DNA of 64,000 nt, from assembly GCF_000350225.1 (NCBI RefSeq), contig NW_005178620.1, positions 248,001 through 312,000 of the forward strand, in the 5' to 3' direction. Below the pieces are notes generated by a model, which was not told the origin of the DNA, made no database searches, and saw only the letters and a list, made by a program, of their open reading frames with translations. The stretch comes from Chondrus crispus (Eukaryota; Rhodophyta; Florideophyceae; Gigartinales; Gigartinaceae). Shown here piece by piece: positions 1-10,732 of this stretch (the stretch's first letter is position 1; every line of letters starts with the position of its first letter). A program made the position numbers and the translations under genes.

Positions 1-703
1 CACGGAGTCCACGCGTAGGCATGTAGCTTGGAGTGCCATTTGGCTGTGCCGATTACAGTTCGGTTGATGTCCCGTATTATTGCCTGCTGGCTGTCGAATG
101 TGACCGAGCAGTTTAGTGACGCTAGTGCATGAATAGATACTAGAGTGTATGGTATTTGTGGGCTGTGGACAGCTCTCATAGTGAGGGGTGTCCTCTATTC
201 GTATACGTCTGTATCGCGCCGGCATGTGTGCAGGATGTGACATGGTTAGTGGCGGTGACTGATTGATTTGGTTGTGTGAGACGTTTCATGTTGGGTAGGG
301 GTTGAGCTGTGTGAGTGGGGTGGGCGGCGGAGTCGAGGATGAACGTACCCTCTGCTGTATGGTAACCTTCCTCTTTGGTGTCCGTGTCATGTGCATGTGG
401 ATCGCTGTGTGACGGGGCGATGTTGTCCTGTATGACACGGGCCTTGGCACGCGTCTTCTTGGTTGGAGCCCGCCTCAGATGGCGGTGTGTAGGATCTCGG
501 CACTCGGTGTCGGAGTGTTGGGGACGCCTTATACCTTTTGACATGTGGTGGCGGCATGGGTTGGGGTGGTGTGGCGGGGGCCGGCGAATAGTTCGCCTTT
601 GTGCACGCCAAGTGGGGGGGCCGTGTGGTACGGCCGGGCTTGTGGCGTGGTGTGTTGCCATGAGGTGGTGGGTTGGATCGCATTGCGGTAATTTTGGATG
701 CGA
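1..703 (-). pseudogene. Ty1/copia protease region, broken, cut by window edge
   Basis: This continues the gag frame to its right after one in-frame stop (704-706). Near 330-350 on the minus strand it reads FILDSAAHPTH, which fits the copia aspartic protease motif (D-S/T-G/A) with DSA at the catalytic site. A stop at 176-178 ends that frame. A different frame then reads VHSPQIPYTLVSIHALA, the segment that follows the protease core in copia polyproteins, and stays open to base 1. The coding region therefore has at least one stop and one frameshift, and the rest of pol lies outside the window. The assignment rests on motif recognition. Confidence 0.6.
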
Positions 704-1255
704 TTAAATTTGTGGACAAAGTCTTTGGTGTCCTTGGGTTGCAGTGATAGCAGTTGGAGGCCAGTGTCCGCTGTGGCGGGATTTTTGTTTGAGTCCTTCG
801 ACCATGAAGTCGACGGTAGTTGAGGGGTTGGCGATTTCCGGAAATCTTGCTGCGATCATCTGTGCACGGAAGTGTTCGTGTCTTTTGACGTACTCGAATA
901 TTGACTGGCCTGGCTCGATGTGACATTGTTCGGCGAGTTGCTTGAGATAAATTTGATCACTGACGTTGGTTTTGTCGAGGTGGGCCTTGAGCTTCTGGAG
1001 TATGTCGTGCGGGGTTGGCTGCTCGTCGGCCATGAGGAGCAGGTTGATTATGTCTGAGGGTATGGTGGCTAGCATTTTGCCGATGAGCGTGTGCTTGGTG
1101 TGCATGTGAGCCTTGCCGTCTTGTTCATTGTCGGGAAGCGGTGGGTTGCCGTCAACGTGCCCTATGGCGTCGTTATTGTACGCTGCGGATCGAAGAGCGA
1201 GGAGCCATGGTCCATAGTTGGATCGATCAAGTTTTGGGATGTCTTTGAGATCCAT
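704..1255 (-). pseudogene. Ty1/copia gag, N-terminal part
   Basis: The frame starts at an ATG (1253-1255) giving MDLKDIPKLDRSNYGPWLLA. This is the usual opening of copia-type gag proteins (UBN2/DUF4219-like: a short lead, then Y-x-x-W). The following helical region with LKAHLDKTNVSDQIYLKQLAEQ and GQSIFEYVKRHE is also typical. The frame is open for about 90 codons upstream of this ATG, but that part is low-complexity and I take it as leader. No CCHC knuckle is visible before the stop at 704-706. After the stop the same frame leads into the protease region. Gag would package the element RNA in virus-like particles. Confidence 0.6.
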
Positions 1256-2280
1256 GGTAGAGGTGTGAGGGGTTGTAGTGGGGCGGGGAGGGATGTAGGG
1301 GAGTGCTGCGAGGTACAGTGGGGAAGGGGGTGATGAGAATTCGGTTCGGATTTGCCATGGGAGCGGCGATGGGTTGTCCGTTCCGGCTTGGCGTTGCGCG
1401 GGGGGTCGGCTGTTGCTTGGGTTTGCAGTGCCTCTGCGTGTGCGTGTAGCGCGATCCAGTTTGAAGTCAGGCTGTCGGTGAGTTTTGCAGTGGTGCGAAG
1501 CGGGCCATAACGTTATGAATCGCAATCCTCATGGGGTCGTCTTTACTCGTCGTCGCCGTCTCGTGGGTCTAAGTAGCGCGAATGACAAACTATAATGCGG
1601 ACAGTCTGTTCTTGCGGTCCGTCAGTCTCCAGAAAGAGCAAAATAGTACACGTATTATTCTTATTATACTACCAATGCGGCTTTTGATACGCAGATTTCC
1701 GACATGACTGCGGAAAAAACAAGTTGACACAGTACCATACTACTTTGTGGGAGGCAAAGCGAGGGAGCGTTGCGATAGAGGCGGAAAGATCGCTGCTAGA
1801 TGTAGAGTGGTTTGCAGCTTTGTGGAGTAGATTTTCTAGCGTGCGATCTGTACAGCAAGAAACCGCCGGGAAATTCAATTCTAGAACTGGAATGGTTGCG
1901 TTGATGTGCTGTGCAAGTTTGTGATTTGGTACAGTACATGTTTTGGTGCTGCTCCCAAGGGGTGCTGCCTTGGGAGCAATCGTGTGTTTGATACGACACA
2001 AAACGCCCTGTTGGCGTGCTTTAATCGCAAAAAGTACGAATCAATTTGCGATTTGTGATTCCAGAGTCTTCCAGTGGAAGACTGCTTTGACTGTTTATGA
2101 TTTACACATCGTGGATCCGTTTTTTGGTTTCTAAGGTAACAATGAAACATGGTTTGCAAGCACCCTCAACAGTGGTTGTCGGGCTGACTTTCGCTGAAAA
2201 AAAGAAGGATGGACAGTTTTTGATTGGATGCCGTCTACCACAAACGTAGATCTCACTTGCGGTGGAGGAGAGTATCGAAG
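1256..2280. other. No gene seen; copia leader/LTR side and unassigned DNA
   Basis: Only short overlapping frames occur here. The right part of a minus-strand copia element (leader, primer-binding site, 5' LTR) should lie in this stretch, but the other LTR is outside the window, so no boundary can be fixed. Confidence 0.4.
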
Positions 2281-3099
2281 GGCAGGCTTCCCATTGTTGT
2301 CTAGCAAATACAAATGCAGGGGGTTGATGAGAAAAAATATCATACAGTATCATCGGACACCCCATTCTCTAACCACTACTGCATTCCTAACCGGATTAGT
2401 TATTAAAATTTTGCATAAAGCTATCATGCCCGGGCATGACGAGATCTCGTGAGCGAATATCTCAAACACGAATAGACGCCGCATCAATCTGATTGCATAT
2501 TCGAATTCCCCGCCCTCTCTTTGTCCACACCAGATTCCCGCGCCCAAATCGACAACACTTGAGCCATCAGCACCCATGAATTTCCCCATGAAGCACCTTC
2601 CTCAGTTCCGAAGTAGCCCGCCTGCTATTCTCACACGCAACCACCCCCGATCCCTATGGTCCACTCTACGCCTTTCCGACGCCTCCCAAAGGCAGGCTTC
2701 CCATTGTTGTCTAGCAAATACAAATGCATGGGGTTGATGAGAAAAATATCATACAGTATCATCGGACACCCCATTCTCTAACCACTACTGCATTCCTAAC
2801 CGGATTAGTTATTAAAATTTTGCATAAAGTTATCATGCCCGGGCAGGACGAGACCTCTTGAGCGAATATCTCAAACACGAATAGACCCCGCATCAATCTG
2901 ATTGCATATTCGAATTCCCCACCCTCTCTTTGTGCACACCAGATCCCCGCGCTCAAATCGACAACACTTGAGCCATCAGCACCCATGAATGTCCCCATGA
3001 AGCACCTTCCTGAGCCCCGAAGTAGCCCGCCTGATACTCTCACACGCAACCACCCCCGATCCCGATGGTCCACTCTACGCCTTTCCGACGCCTCCCAAA
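2281..3099. repeat. Tandem direct duplication, about 410 bp x 2
   Basis: Bases 2281-2690 and 2691-3099 are near-identical copies in direct orientation. Both start GGCAGGCTTCCCATTG and end GACGCCTCCCAAA, with scattered substitutions and one or two small indels. The second copy runs straight into the pogo-type transposase frame, and the last bases of each copy encode its first residues (VHSTPFRRLPK). The duplication therefore covers the 5' flank and start of the transposase gene. Confidence 0.9.
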
Positions 3100-4749
3100 G
3101 ACTGACAAAGACCTTCGGTTGGACAACGCCCGTCGATACTTCACCGACAAAAAGAGCTCCCTGCGCGCCGCGGCTCGCCTGTTTGACATACCTTGGTCCA
3201 CATTCAGGGTATACTTCAATGCGCCAGACAGGATCCCAAAATCTCCGGTCATCCCACTACATTGCGCCGGGCAGAAGAAGTCCTCATCACGGACTCTGCG
3301 ATAGAGTTCGCGCGCAACGGCACACCTTTATCTCGGGAAGGACTCAAGGACCTCGTGCAGCACTTTTGCGAACGCTTGCCAGAGGTGCGACGTGCAGCAA
3401 TCCCTTTTGTTAACCTCCGTCCCGGGGATAATTTTTTACCTGGGTTCTTCAGGCGAAACACTAAGCTCTCGCTCAAACGACGCTGCAATCTCGAAAAGGA
3501 CAGGTCCATTGCGATGTGCCCCGAGGACATTGCCAAACATTACGCACGCTTGCACCAGGCCCACGACGAGTACGGAATCAAGAGTGGAGAGCAGACATTC
3601 AACGTTGACGAGACGGGCTTTTCGACCAGAACAGCCTACCGTGCGCGTGCAAAAGGTGTCATGGAGGCCAAGGGTAGGAGCAATTCGACAGAATTGAAGT
3701 GATCTGCCAATGCAGACCATGTAATATTCATGCTGATTGTGCCTGCCGACGGTCGCGCATGGGTTCCTGTTGCTATCGCACCTGGAAAGGGTGCGAAATA
3801 TCGCATTCGGCCTGATGGCATACGCGAGACCCCTGCTTGTTACCTTCCCGAGAATGAGCGTATTATTTATCGAAACCCGGCTGGCATGGACAGTGATGGT
3901 TTTTACCAATTCTGTGAATGGTTCATCTTACAGACTGCAGTACTGAGAAGAAAATATCGCAATATTTTGTTAACACTGGACGGATATGGTGCGCACAAGA
4001 CCTTCCGGTGTTTAAATTTGTTACGGCAGAATAAGTTTGTCGTCATTGCATTGCCTGCACATTCTAGTCACTGGACGCAGGTCCTTGACTTTTCCATATT
4101 TTCCCCATTCAAAACCATGCTTCGAAATGCACTGAATGAGCGCATCTTGGCGCCGGCAGGATCTATCCGTAATGATATATATACTCTATGCGAGTAGATT
4201 CATAATGCGTACAAGGAGTCCGTCACATATTCTAACATTTTCAATGGCCTCAAAGCCTGTGGTGTATGGTGCGTAGTGCGACGCAGGGCTATTCCGGAAG
4301 TTAGTAAGATAACAGACATCACCAACACGGACGGCTATGCCACTAGGCGGGAGGCATTTAGTTCCTTTTTAGATCCTTGTACGAGCTACAGGACCACTAG
4401 GAATTTATTGGGGCCCGATGGTCCCGTTATGCAGAATGGAACGTTGAATACGAAGGGTGGGGCACTGCTGACTAGCGACGATGTATTGAAGGACTTATCG
4501 GAGAGGGAAGCGGCGCGTGCTGCCGCGGCCCAGGCTCGTGTGGAGAGAGATGCAGCGGCAGAGAAACGTCGTATTCAGCGGGAGCGGGAGGCCGAGGAGC
4601 GCATTTCGGCGAGGGACGCGGCGGAAGGAGCACGAATCGCGCATGTATTGTGGATGTCGGAGAGGGGTGGGCGTGAGATGCAACGGCAGATATCCCGAAG
4701 GGGAAGGAGGTCTCTTGCGCGACAGCGTGCACTCTGGTTACCTGGGTAA
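3065..4749 (+). pseudogene. pogo-type (Tc1/mariner superfamily) DDE transposase relic
   Basis: The ATG at 3065 opens a frame with a psq-type helix-turn-helix (LRAAARLFDIPWSTFRVYF). A frameshift near 3230-3260 leads to a second CENP-B-like DNA-binding segment (around LITDSAIEFARNG). The DDE catalytic domain follows: NVDETGFS carries the first D, LTLDGYGAHKTF the second, and LPAHSSHWTQVLD the third (DDD type). The C-terminal tail is rich in Arg, Glu and Ala and probably coiled coil. Two in-frame stops (TGA 3700-3702, TAG 4195-4197) and the frameshift make it inactive. The frame stays coherent through both stops. Terminal inverted repeats and TA target duplications were not located. Confidence 0.8.
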
Positions 4750-5037
4750 CCACGAAAAAACAAAAAGCAAATACAATTTTTTGATGCGCAGTGGTTCGAA
4801 ATTCTGTGTAGGATTGCTCCTTGATATGGTTTAAGCTAATGAGGGCGTTCAACACAGTTGTAGTGCCGTTTTGATACAGCATCGGAATCTTAGGCATGTG
4901 TCTCCTTCGGCAGGGTCCAACCCTCTGTCCAAGTTTGAGCTCATTTGGAGCACTGGAAGTACTTCTTTAATTTAAATGTTGATTTTGGTTAGAAATAGAG
5001 GGGGAGTTGATATAGTACAATCTACTGTACAGTATTG
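4750..5037. other. No gene seen
   Basis: This is probably the 3' flank of the pogo-type relic. No terminal inverted repeat could be matched to the region left of 2281. Confidence 0.3.
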
Positions 5038-5664
5038 ATGTCATGTGGTGAGGTCACTGTTGACAGTGACACCACCTATGTGCAAGTACAACAACTTATT
5101 GGACAAAAAGCTAAGCAGTGCCATGTCTTGAAGCGACGACCGTTATGTATGCCATTTGGCAACGTTCCACAGGCCTATAGAAGGTGCTCCGTTTCTAGCG
5201 GATACATTTCCGAGATCATTCGAAACAGTGCATTGGCCAGTGTCTGCGACCAGATCCCTGGGAGATGTGGCAGCGGACAGTGTTGGTCGAAAACAGTAGA
5301 AATGGCGAACATTCTGGGTTGCCAAGGAGCGCATACATGTTGTAGAGGAAAGGACGTGGACAACGCGGAAGGAAGGCACTCACGCCTCATCAACGGGAGT
5401 AAACGACTTTACACTAGCGAGCCTTCACTGCAGAGCATCTGCTCCCCTGTACCCGCGCACATCCTTCTTCGCTCCTGCGTTGCTTCCGTCCCCCACCACC
5501 GTCATCTACACTCGAGCCGCGCTCCACCCGTCACAACCCTGGTACTCACAACAACTTGGACTCTTAGACTGTACACACTCAAGCTTTGCTCTTCGCCCGG
5601 TATGCATAAACGGAAAGATGTGGGGCATCCTCTGTCGACATCAGCTTTCCGCCACCGCCCTTAA
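5038..5664 (+). CDS. Unrecognised open frame, may be chance
   Basis: An ATG-started frame of 208 codons, rich in Cys, Ser and Arg, shows no domain, signal peptide or membrane segment I recognise. It lies between the pogo relic and GC-rich repeat DNA. Its composition (CQIPGRCGSGQCW, CCRGKD and similar) does not look like a folded globular protein. It is listed only because it is the longest frame in this stretch. Confidence 0.15.
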   Translation: MSCGEVTVDSDTTYVQVQQLIGQKAKQCHVLKRRPLCMPFGNVPQAYRRCSVSSGYISEIIRNSALASVCDQIPGRCGSGQCWSKTVEMANILGCQGAHTCCRGKDVDNAEGRHSRLINGSKRLYTSEPSLQSICSPVPAHILLRSCVASVPHHRHLHSSRAPPVTTLVLTTTWTLRLYTLKLCSSPGMHKRKDVGHPLSTSAFRHRP

Positions 5665-6394
5665 TAAAAGGTCGCTCAACGCCTTGATGAAAAGAGGAGG
5701 ACATTGCGCTGCATTTCGCCTCGGGCAAGAAATTCTAAAAGGCTAAAATCTGTAGATCCAGGGCGATCCCTTGCATAATTAGATTGCCATATAGGTGACT
5801 GCCAACTTCTGTACTGGTGCTAGGGTACCACGCACAGAATTTAACCACCCCACGGGTGAAAATGGAGCAAGATATTTTTGAGGGGGTGATTTCTTCCATG
5901 CCGCTTGGAGTCAACGGTGACTTTCAGGGCCTGAAGGTGACTTCGCACCCCTCCACAGCGCTTAGAGGGTGACAGAGTGCATCTATGGGGCGTCATTGGA
6001 AAAATACATGAGATTAGTGTAATATAATCACCCCCAACGACGAGGGGGGTGAGTACTGACAGTTCGGAAAGACCCCGATCGGCGGGAAGACAGAAGCACG
6101 GCCCACCCACGGTACCGAGCACGCGCTCGAGGTAGCGGTGGTAGACCGGGATCGGGGAGGACGCGCGCACGCGCGAGCGGTTCTACGCCTCGACGCCCCG
6201 GAGCGGTACTGGGTGACGATCCAGTACCAACGGGCGGAGGCGGAGCCGGCTCATGGGCGTGCTGCGCGCGTCCTCAACCCGCGCTGGGTGCTACTCCTAG
6301 GTAAAACGGACAGAAGTCCCTAGAAGTAAGCGGGCGGAGCAAGGTAGAGGATCCTTGACAAGTCCGTGCTTGTCGTCCTCCACCGCCGGCGGGC
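5665..6394. other. No gene seen; GC-rich, possible LTR interior
   Basis: No supported frame. If the inverted repeat at 6560-6581 marks the start of a minus-strand LTR, this DNA would hold the rest of it (R and U5). No second copy exists in the window to prove that. Confidence 0.3.
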
Positions 6395-6541
6395 CGCTCA
6401 TATTTAATATACAGAGTCATCTATCATAACATTACAGTAGTGCAGGTCGGCCTGCATTGTAGTGCTGTCAGCGGTCGGGGCTGCGAGCACACGTGTCGTA
6501 CACGTGTCTGCGCGCGCGCCCGTACACGTGGGGTACACGTG
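6395..6541 (-). promoter_or_regulatory. Four CACGTG boxes with a TATA-like site
   Basis: CACGTG occurs at 6490-6495, 6501-6506, 6525-6530 and 6536-6541. This is two pairs, each with an 11-bp period, separated by an alternating GC run. Read on the minus strand they lie upstream of a TATA-like stretch (TGTATATTAAATATG, near 6400). The order fits the U3 promoter of a minus-strand LTR element whose pol lies at 9140-13676. CACGTG is the classic bHLH/bZIP target, but promoter function is inferred. Confidence 0.4.
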
Positions 6542-6559
6542 TGCGCGCACACTGAGGTA

Positions 6560-6581
6560 CTGTAGAGCTCGGGCTCTACAG
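6560..6581. repeat. Perfect 9-bp inverted repeat, candidate LTR terminus
   Basis: CTGTAGAGC, a 4-base loop and GCTCTACAG form a perfect hairpin. On the minus strand the right arm gives TGTAGAGC, a TG start suitable for an LTR. Upstream on that strand are an A/T-rich spacer and a G-rich tract (complement of 6628-6640) that could serve as a polypurine tract. There is no second LTR copy, so this stays tentative. Confidence 0.35.
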
Positions 6582-6638
6582 TTACAAATCTAATCTAAAT
6601 CTAATTCCGGGAGGGGAATATGCTACATGGCCCCCCTC

Positions 6639-7151
6639 TCAAGTGTGGACGTCCGCGCCCACAGGTCTTTGTAGAACTGTCCGTCCGTTTTCGGTGCCTT
6701 CTGCTTTCCGTTTTTCGTGAGCTGCGGTCGTAGCTCTCTCTCTCCGCCGTACTTCAACGTTCTTGACCAATCGTCCCTGCGTCAACGTATTACTCGTCCT
6801 GACTCCCCAGTCCCTTCCTTTCACGACTTCCGTTAGCGTCCCTTTCCGTGCTGTCCTTACCATCACGTCCTTCCCGTCCAACCGGCGCAACGCCCCCTCA
6901 TCCGGTCCATCACGCAGAGCGCGTCTGCGGTAGCGACGGCCAATGACCCCCTTGACAGACAGCGGGGGCGAGCGCGGGGCCCTCTTCAGTAGAATCGCCG
7001 AAATCGCGCGGAGGCTTGCCGATGGCGTGTTTCGTGGTCGGTCAGCCTGTCCCCAAGTCCTTTCCTTTTGATCCCTTATCACGCGGCCACGGCTGGCGCT
7101 GCAGAGTGTAGCGCCGCGGCGGTGGAGGGTATTGAGCTCTTCCGGGGCCAT
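6639..7151 (-). CDS. Basic unrecognised ORF; end resembles gypsy pol 3' end
   Basis: An ATG-started frame of 170 codons, strongly basic (RKGTLTEVVKGRDWG, VEVRRRERATTAAHEKRK). Its last codons (GADVHT, stop) and the following G-rich tract resemble at DNA level the end of the gypsy pol at 9140-9165 (NADVHA, stop, G tract). It may be the tail of an older related element, or a duplicated pol end separated from 9140 by the minisatellite. No domain is recognisable. Confidence 0.25.
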   Translation of the reverse strand: MAPEELNTLHRRGATLCSASRGRVIRDQKERTWGQADRPRNTPSASLRAISAILLKRAPRSPPLSVKGVIGRRYRRRALRDGPDEGALRRLDGKDVMVRTARKGTLTEVVKGRDWGVRTSNTLTQGRLVKNVEVRRRERATTAAHEKRKAEGTENGRTVLQRPVGADVHT

Positions 7152-7290
7152 TTACCACTCGCCATCGCACGCGGCGGGGGTGTCGGGTCCTCGTCCCTTC
7201 ACTGTGCTTCGTCGCACGCCCCTCATCAGCGGACAGGGGCGTGTTTCTGTAGGGGGCGGACTGGCGGAGTCGTCTCTCTTATCCTTCGCC

Positions 7291-7680
7291 CGTCCCTTGC
7301 CTTCGGAGGCGAGGGCACGGACGCGCGCGATGCACGTTCTGTTCTGTGCGCCCCCGCCTTCGGTAGCGAGGGCAAGCACACGCGGCGTCCGTCTTTCCTT
7401 ATGCGCGCCCCACGCCTTCGGTGGCGAGGGCGCAAACGCGCAACGCTCGTCTCCTTCTTCGCGTCCTTCGCCATCCGGGGCGAGGGAGGGAGGAAGCGTG
7501 GTCCTGCGGGAACGGTTGCAAGCAGTGCGACGGCAGCGGTGTCGTCGTTTGCCGCCGGCCCATGCGCGCGTTTGTCTTCTCGTCGACGTGCCCTCGCCGT
7601 CGGCAGCGAGGGCGCGGACGCGCGACGTTCGTCTTCCTTTTCGTGCCGCTCGCCATCGGTGGCGAGGGGCGGGGGTGAGG
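7291..7680. repeat. Hairpin-bearing GC-rich minisatellite, block 1
   Basis: About five degenerate units of 55-60 bp. Each starts with a self-complementary core of the type CCTCGCC-TTCGG-GGCGAGG and continues with a spacer rich in GCGCGACG and CGTCTTCCTT. The GC bias opens several overlapping reading frames on both strands. These follow the repeat period and are not taken as genes. Confidence 0.75.
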
Positions 7681-7920
7681 AGGTTGCTCTGGTTCGTCTG
7701 CAGCCAGCGCCGCGCGGGCGCATGTCTGTCCAGCGCTGCCCGTGCGGATAGCCACCTGACATTAATCAAATCCCAAAACATTTCCAAATCTTCCCGCCAA
7801 AAAAAATTTTGCCAAAAAAATCACAGCACAGTCCGTAATGGGTGTGCGGTCATGTCCAGCGATGTACGCCCCTTTTTGGTAATTGGGTGGCCTGTTTGTC
7901 ACTCCGCGCGGAGTTTCCCC

Positions 7921-8260
7921 CCTCCCCTCGTCGGCGAGGAGGGAGTGCTGACGCTCGACGTGCGCTTTCTTCGTGACGTCCCTCGCCATCGAGGCGAGGG
8001 CGCAAGCGCGCGACGTCCGTCTCCTTCTTCGCGTCCCTCGCCATTCGGCGAGGGCGCGCACGCGCCACGTGCATCTCTCTCTTCGCGTCCCTCACCATTC
8101 GGGCGAGGGCGCGGACATTTGTCTTATCCTTTGCGCGCCCCTCGCCTACGGAGGCGAGGGCGGAAGCGCGCGGCATTCGTTTCCTTCAGCGCGTCCCTCG
8201 CCATTCGGGGCGAGGTCGCGGACATTTCTCTTATCCTTCGTGCGCCCCTCGCCCACTTCG
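7921..8260. repeat. Hairpin-bearing GC-rich minisatellite, block 2
   Basis: Six or seven further units of the same repeat (starts near 7925, 7979, 8034, 8088, 8137, 8194 and 8244), 49-59 bp each. The inverted core CCCTCGCC-ATTC-GGCGAGGG and a spacer such as TCTCCTTCTTCGCGT are best preserved at 7979-8087. About 240 bp without units separate it from block 1. Confidence 0.8.
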
Positions 8261-8272
8261 CCTGGATACACA

Positions 8273-8376
8273 GTAAGTTTGCAACGTGTACAGATGTTAC
8301 TGTAAGATCCAAATGGATCGCGACCTGTTTGGATTGCTGTAAGTTTGCAACGTGTACGGATGTTACTGTAAGATCC
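8273..8376. repeat. 38-bp direct repeat at 66-bp period
   Basis: Bases 8273-8310 and 8339-8376 are the same 38 bases with one mismatch (GTAAGTTTGCAACGTGTAC then A/G GATGTTACTGTAAGATCC). They adjoin minisatellite block 2. Confidence 0.85.
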
Positions 8377-9139
8377 CGACAGCCCGACCACGAAAAGGGA
8401 CGGAAGAGGATCGCCTGGATACACTGGCCACAGCACAAGGACCTCCCTCACGTAACGGCACGGCATCTCATGACCCCTTCGAGGATGGCGTGCTCCTCGG
8501 CTTGCCGCAGGCGGTCGTGTGGTCGAGTCCGAGGGGGTACAAATGCCACGGCCGGTCATCCTACAGTGTATGGCGTGTCTCTTATGCCGCCTGTGCGTAC
8601 CTTTGCGCACGTGCGTTGCGCCCGTCGTGCCCATGTTTCCGTTAATTTTCTCGAGGGTGGTGGCGGATTGCCAATGCGACTAGCTCGTGCGCTGGGCGTA
8701 CGAACGGCGTACTGTACGCCCCTCAGGCATATTTTCTTCCAATTTTAAGAACACCCGCACAATCTCTGCGCACGGGCGTGTTGCAGTGGTCGTGGATTGC
8801 ACTTAGGTGGCGACGTGCCCTTCCGTGGTGTTCTCGTGTGCACGGGTTCCGACCGTCGCATGTGCTGTGGCCGTGCGTTTTGCCACTTGATTCGAAAAGG
8901 GGGCTATTGGCTTCCTCACGCGCTCTGTCGTCTGGCTCGGGTCACATTGGGCCTAACGGGGATCGCTCCCCATTCAGACAGTCCGTACCCTCTGGTTCCT
9001 TCGTCTAGCGTCCGTGGCGTTCGGGAGTCAAATACGGCTGGGCTTCCGAACGTCCCCTTGGTCTTCTAACCGCAAGGGACTAATTTAACCGTAACGAAGC
9101 GGTTGAATATAGCCGAACGAGACGGTTGAGGGCCCCCCC
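8377..9139. other. No gene seen
   Basis: Only short shadow frames. The stretch just below 9140 repeats AACCG/CGGTT motifs (near 9067-9130). It would be the 3' non-coding part of the minus-strand gypsy element. Confidence 0.35.
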
Positions 9140-10732
9140 TTAAGCGTGAACGTCCGCGTTCACGTCCGAGGTGAGGTCCTTGCCGGTGCGCCTCCGGAGG
9201 CGTTGGGCGTAACGAGACACCAACTCCTCCGGGACGTGAGTCCGTGCGGTCTAGGTGGGCGTGTCGTAATCCGCCCACTTGATGAGGAACTCCGTAGTTC
9301 CGTCCTCCATGGTCCGATGCCGGAGTAATCGTTCCAAGGCATACTGAGTGCCCTCGGTGACCTTGTCGGCAAGGTCACTTGGGGTTGTCGTGCTCGCCCG
9401 TGGCGCGCCCGTCGGTAGTGGCGCGTACACGCAGCGGTCTGCGGAGACGCTCTCGGTAACACCATCACGATCGATCGTGATGGTTCGCCGGTCGTTGGCG
9501 AGTACCCGGTATGGCCCCACGACGGGCGACGCGAGTTTGTTGGACGTCCTTGCCCCATCGGTGGGGTTCAGGTACACGTAATTACCCGGTGCAATGCGCG
9601 GGTTAATCCGTCGCACGCGCTTGTCGAAGTCGCGCTTGTACCGGGCCTGCGTCCGACGCAGGCTCCCGTACGCCTTCTGGATCGTGTCGTCCAACGTCTT
9701 GAGGAACTCAGCGAGCGCGTTGCCCCTATCGGACGGGGACGCGTCACCGTCGGCTCTACGTAGAGAGCACTCCGGCGGTGGTCGGCTGAGGACGAGCTCG
9801 AAGGGCGTCGTACGCGTGGTACGATGTACGTGGGAGTTGTACGCGTACGTAAGCGGCCCCACGTACACGTCCCAGTCGTCCTGATGTTCGCTGACGTAAT
9901 TGCGTAACATTGAAGCGATCGTCCGGTTGTGTCGCTCGACCTGCCCGTTCGTCTGGGGGTGGTACGCCGAAGTGTACAAGTTCGTCACCCCCAGGAAACG
10001 GCACGTGCTGTGGAAGAACTTCGCGTTAAACTGCGGTCAGTTATCCGACAGTAGCGAGCGTGGGACGCCGTATTTAAATACCCACGCGTCGCAGAACGCG
10101 ACGGCGACCGTGTACGCGGTTACGGTCCGCAGTGCCACAACTTGAGTCAGCTTGGTGAAACGGTCCGTAATTACGAGAAGGAACCGTTTCCCTGCCTTCG
10201 TCTTGGGTAGCGGTCCCAAGATGTCGATGGCGAGGCTCTCAAGTGTCCGTGTTGCTGGGAACAACTTCAAACGGTTGAGGTGTTTCCGCAACTTAACACG
10301 GTTCATCGCGCATGTTCGGCACCCTCGCACCGTAGCTGCTACATCTGCAGCGAGATGGGGCCAGTAGTACTCGCGACGGAGCGCGAAGTACATACGGTTC
10401 TGGCCCGGGTGCCCCGCCATTGTTGGTGTGTGGCAGAGCTGAAGCAGCCGAGCCCGTAGCGTCCGAGGCACCACGACCTGCACGATGTCAGGGTCGAAGT
10501 GGTGTCTCCGTTTGAGCACCCCGTGGCGGTCTTCGAAGAACGCGGAGTCCCGGGACTCTGACTGTCGTGCCAGTACGGTCTTGCAGAAGTCATCCAAGCG
10601 TTGCTCTTCGGTTATCTCCTCTAACGTAAGAGGGGCCGGAAAGTCGTCCTGCGGAGGGGCGACCGGGGAGGCGGGCGCGCTAACTTCGGGTTGTTCGGGG
10701 CGCTCGATGTCGACAGCGTCGAACTCGTCGTT
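9140..10732 (-). pseudogene. Ty3/gypsy integrase with C-terminal chromodomain, broken
   Basis: One frame runs from the RNase H end to a stop at 9140-9142. In order it has an H2C2 zinc segment (LCHTPTMAGH ... GCRTCAMNRVK), the DDE core (AIDILGPL, LLSDN, HPQTNGQVERHNR), the GPY-type region (SPVVGPYRVL) and a chromodomain (YALERLLRHR, FLIKWADYD). The chromodomain marks a chromovirus and would steer integration by binding histone marks. Two stops interrupt the frame. TGA at 10037 replaces the Gly after LLSDN. TAG at 9251 falls where the conserved chromodomain Trp is expected. Without the stops the frame is coherent, so decay is by point mutation. Confidence 0.9.

Noticed and set aside
7132..8748. 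538-codon plus-strand frame across the GC-rich region
   Set aside because: It follows the minisatellite period, other frames on both strands are equally open, and the composition is repeat-driven Arg/Ser/Pro. Treated as repeat shadow.
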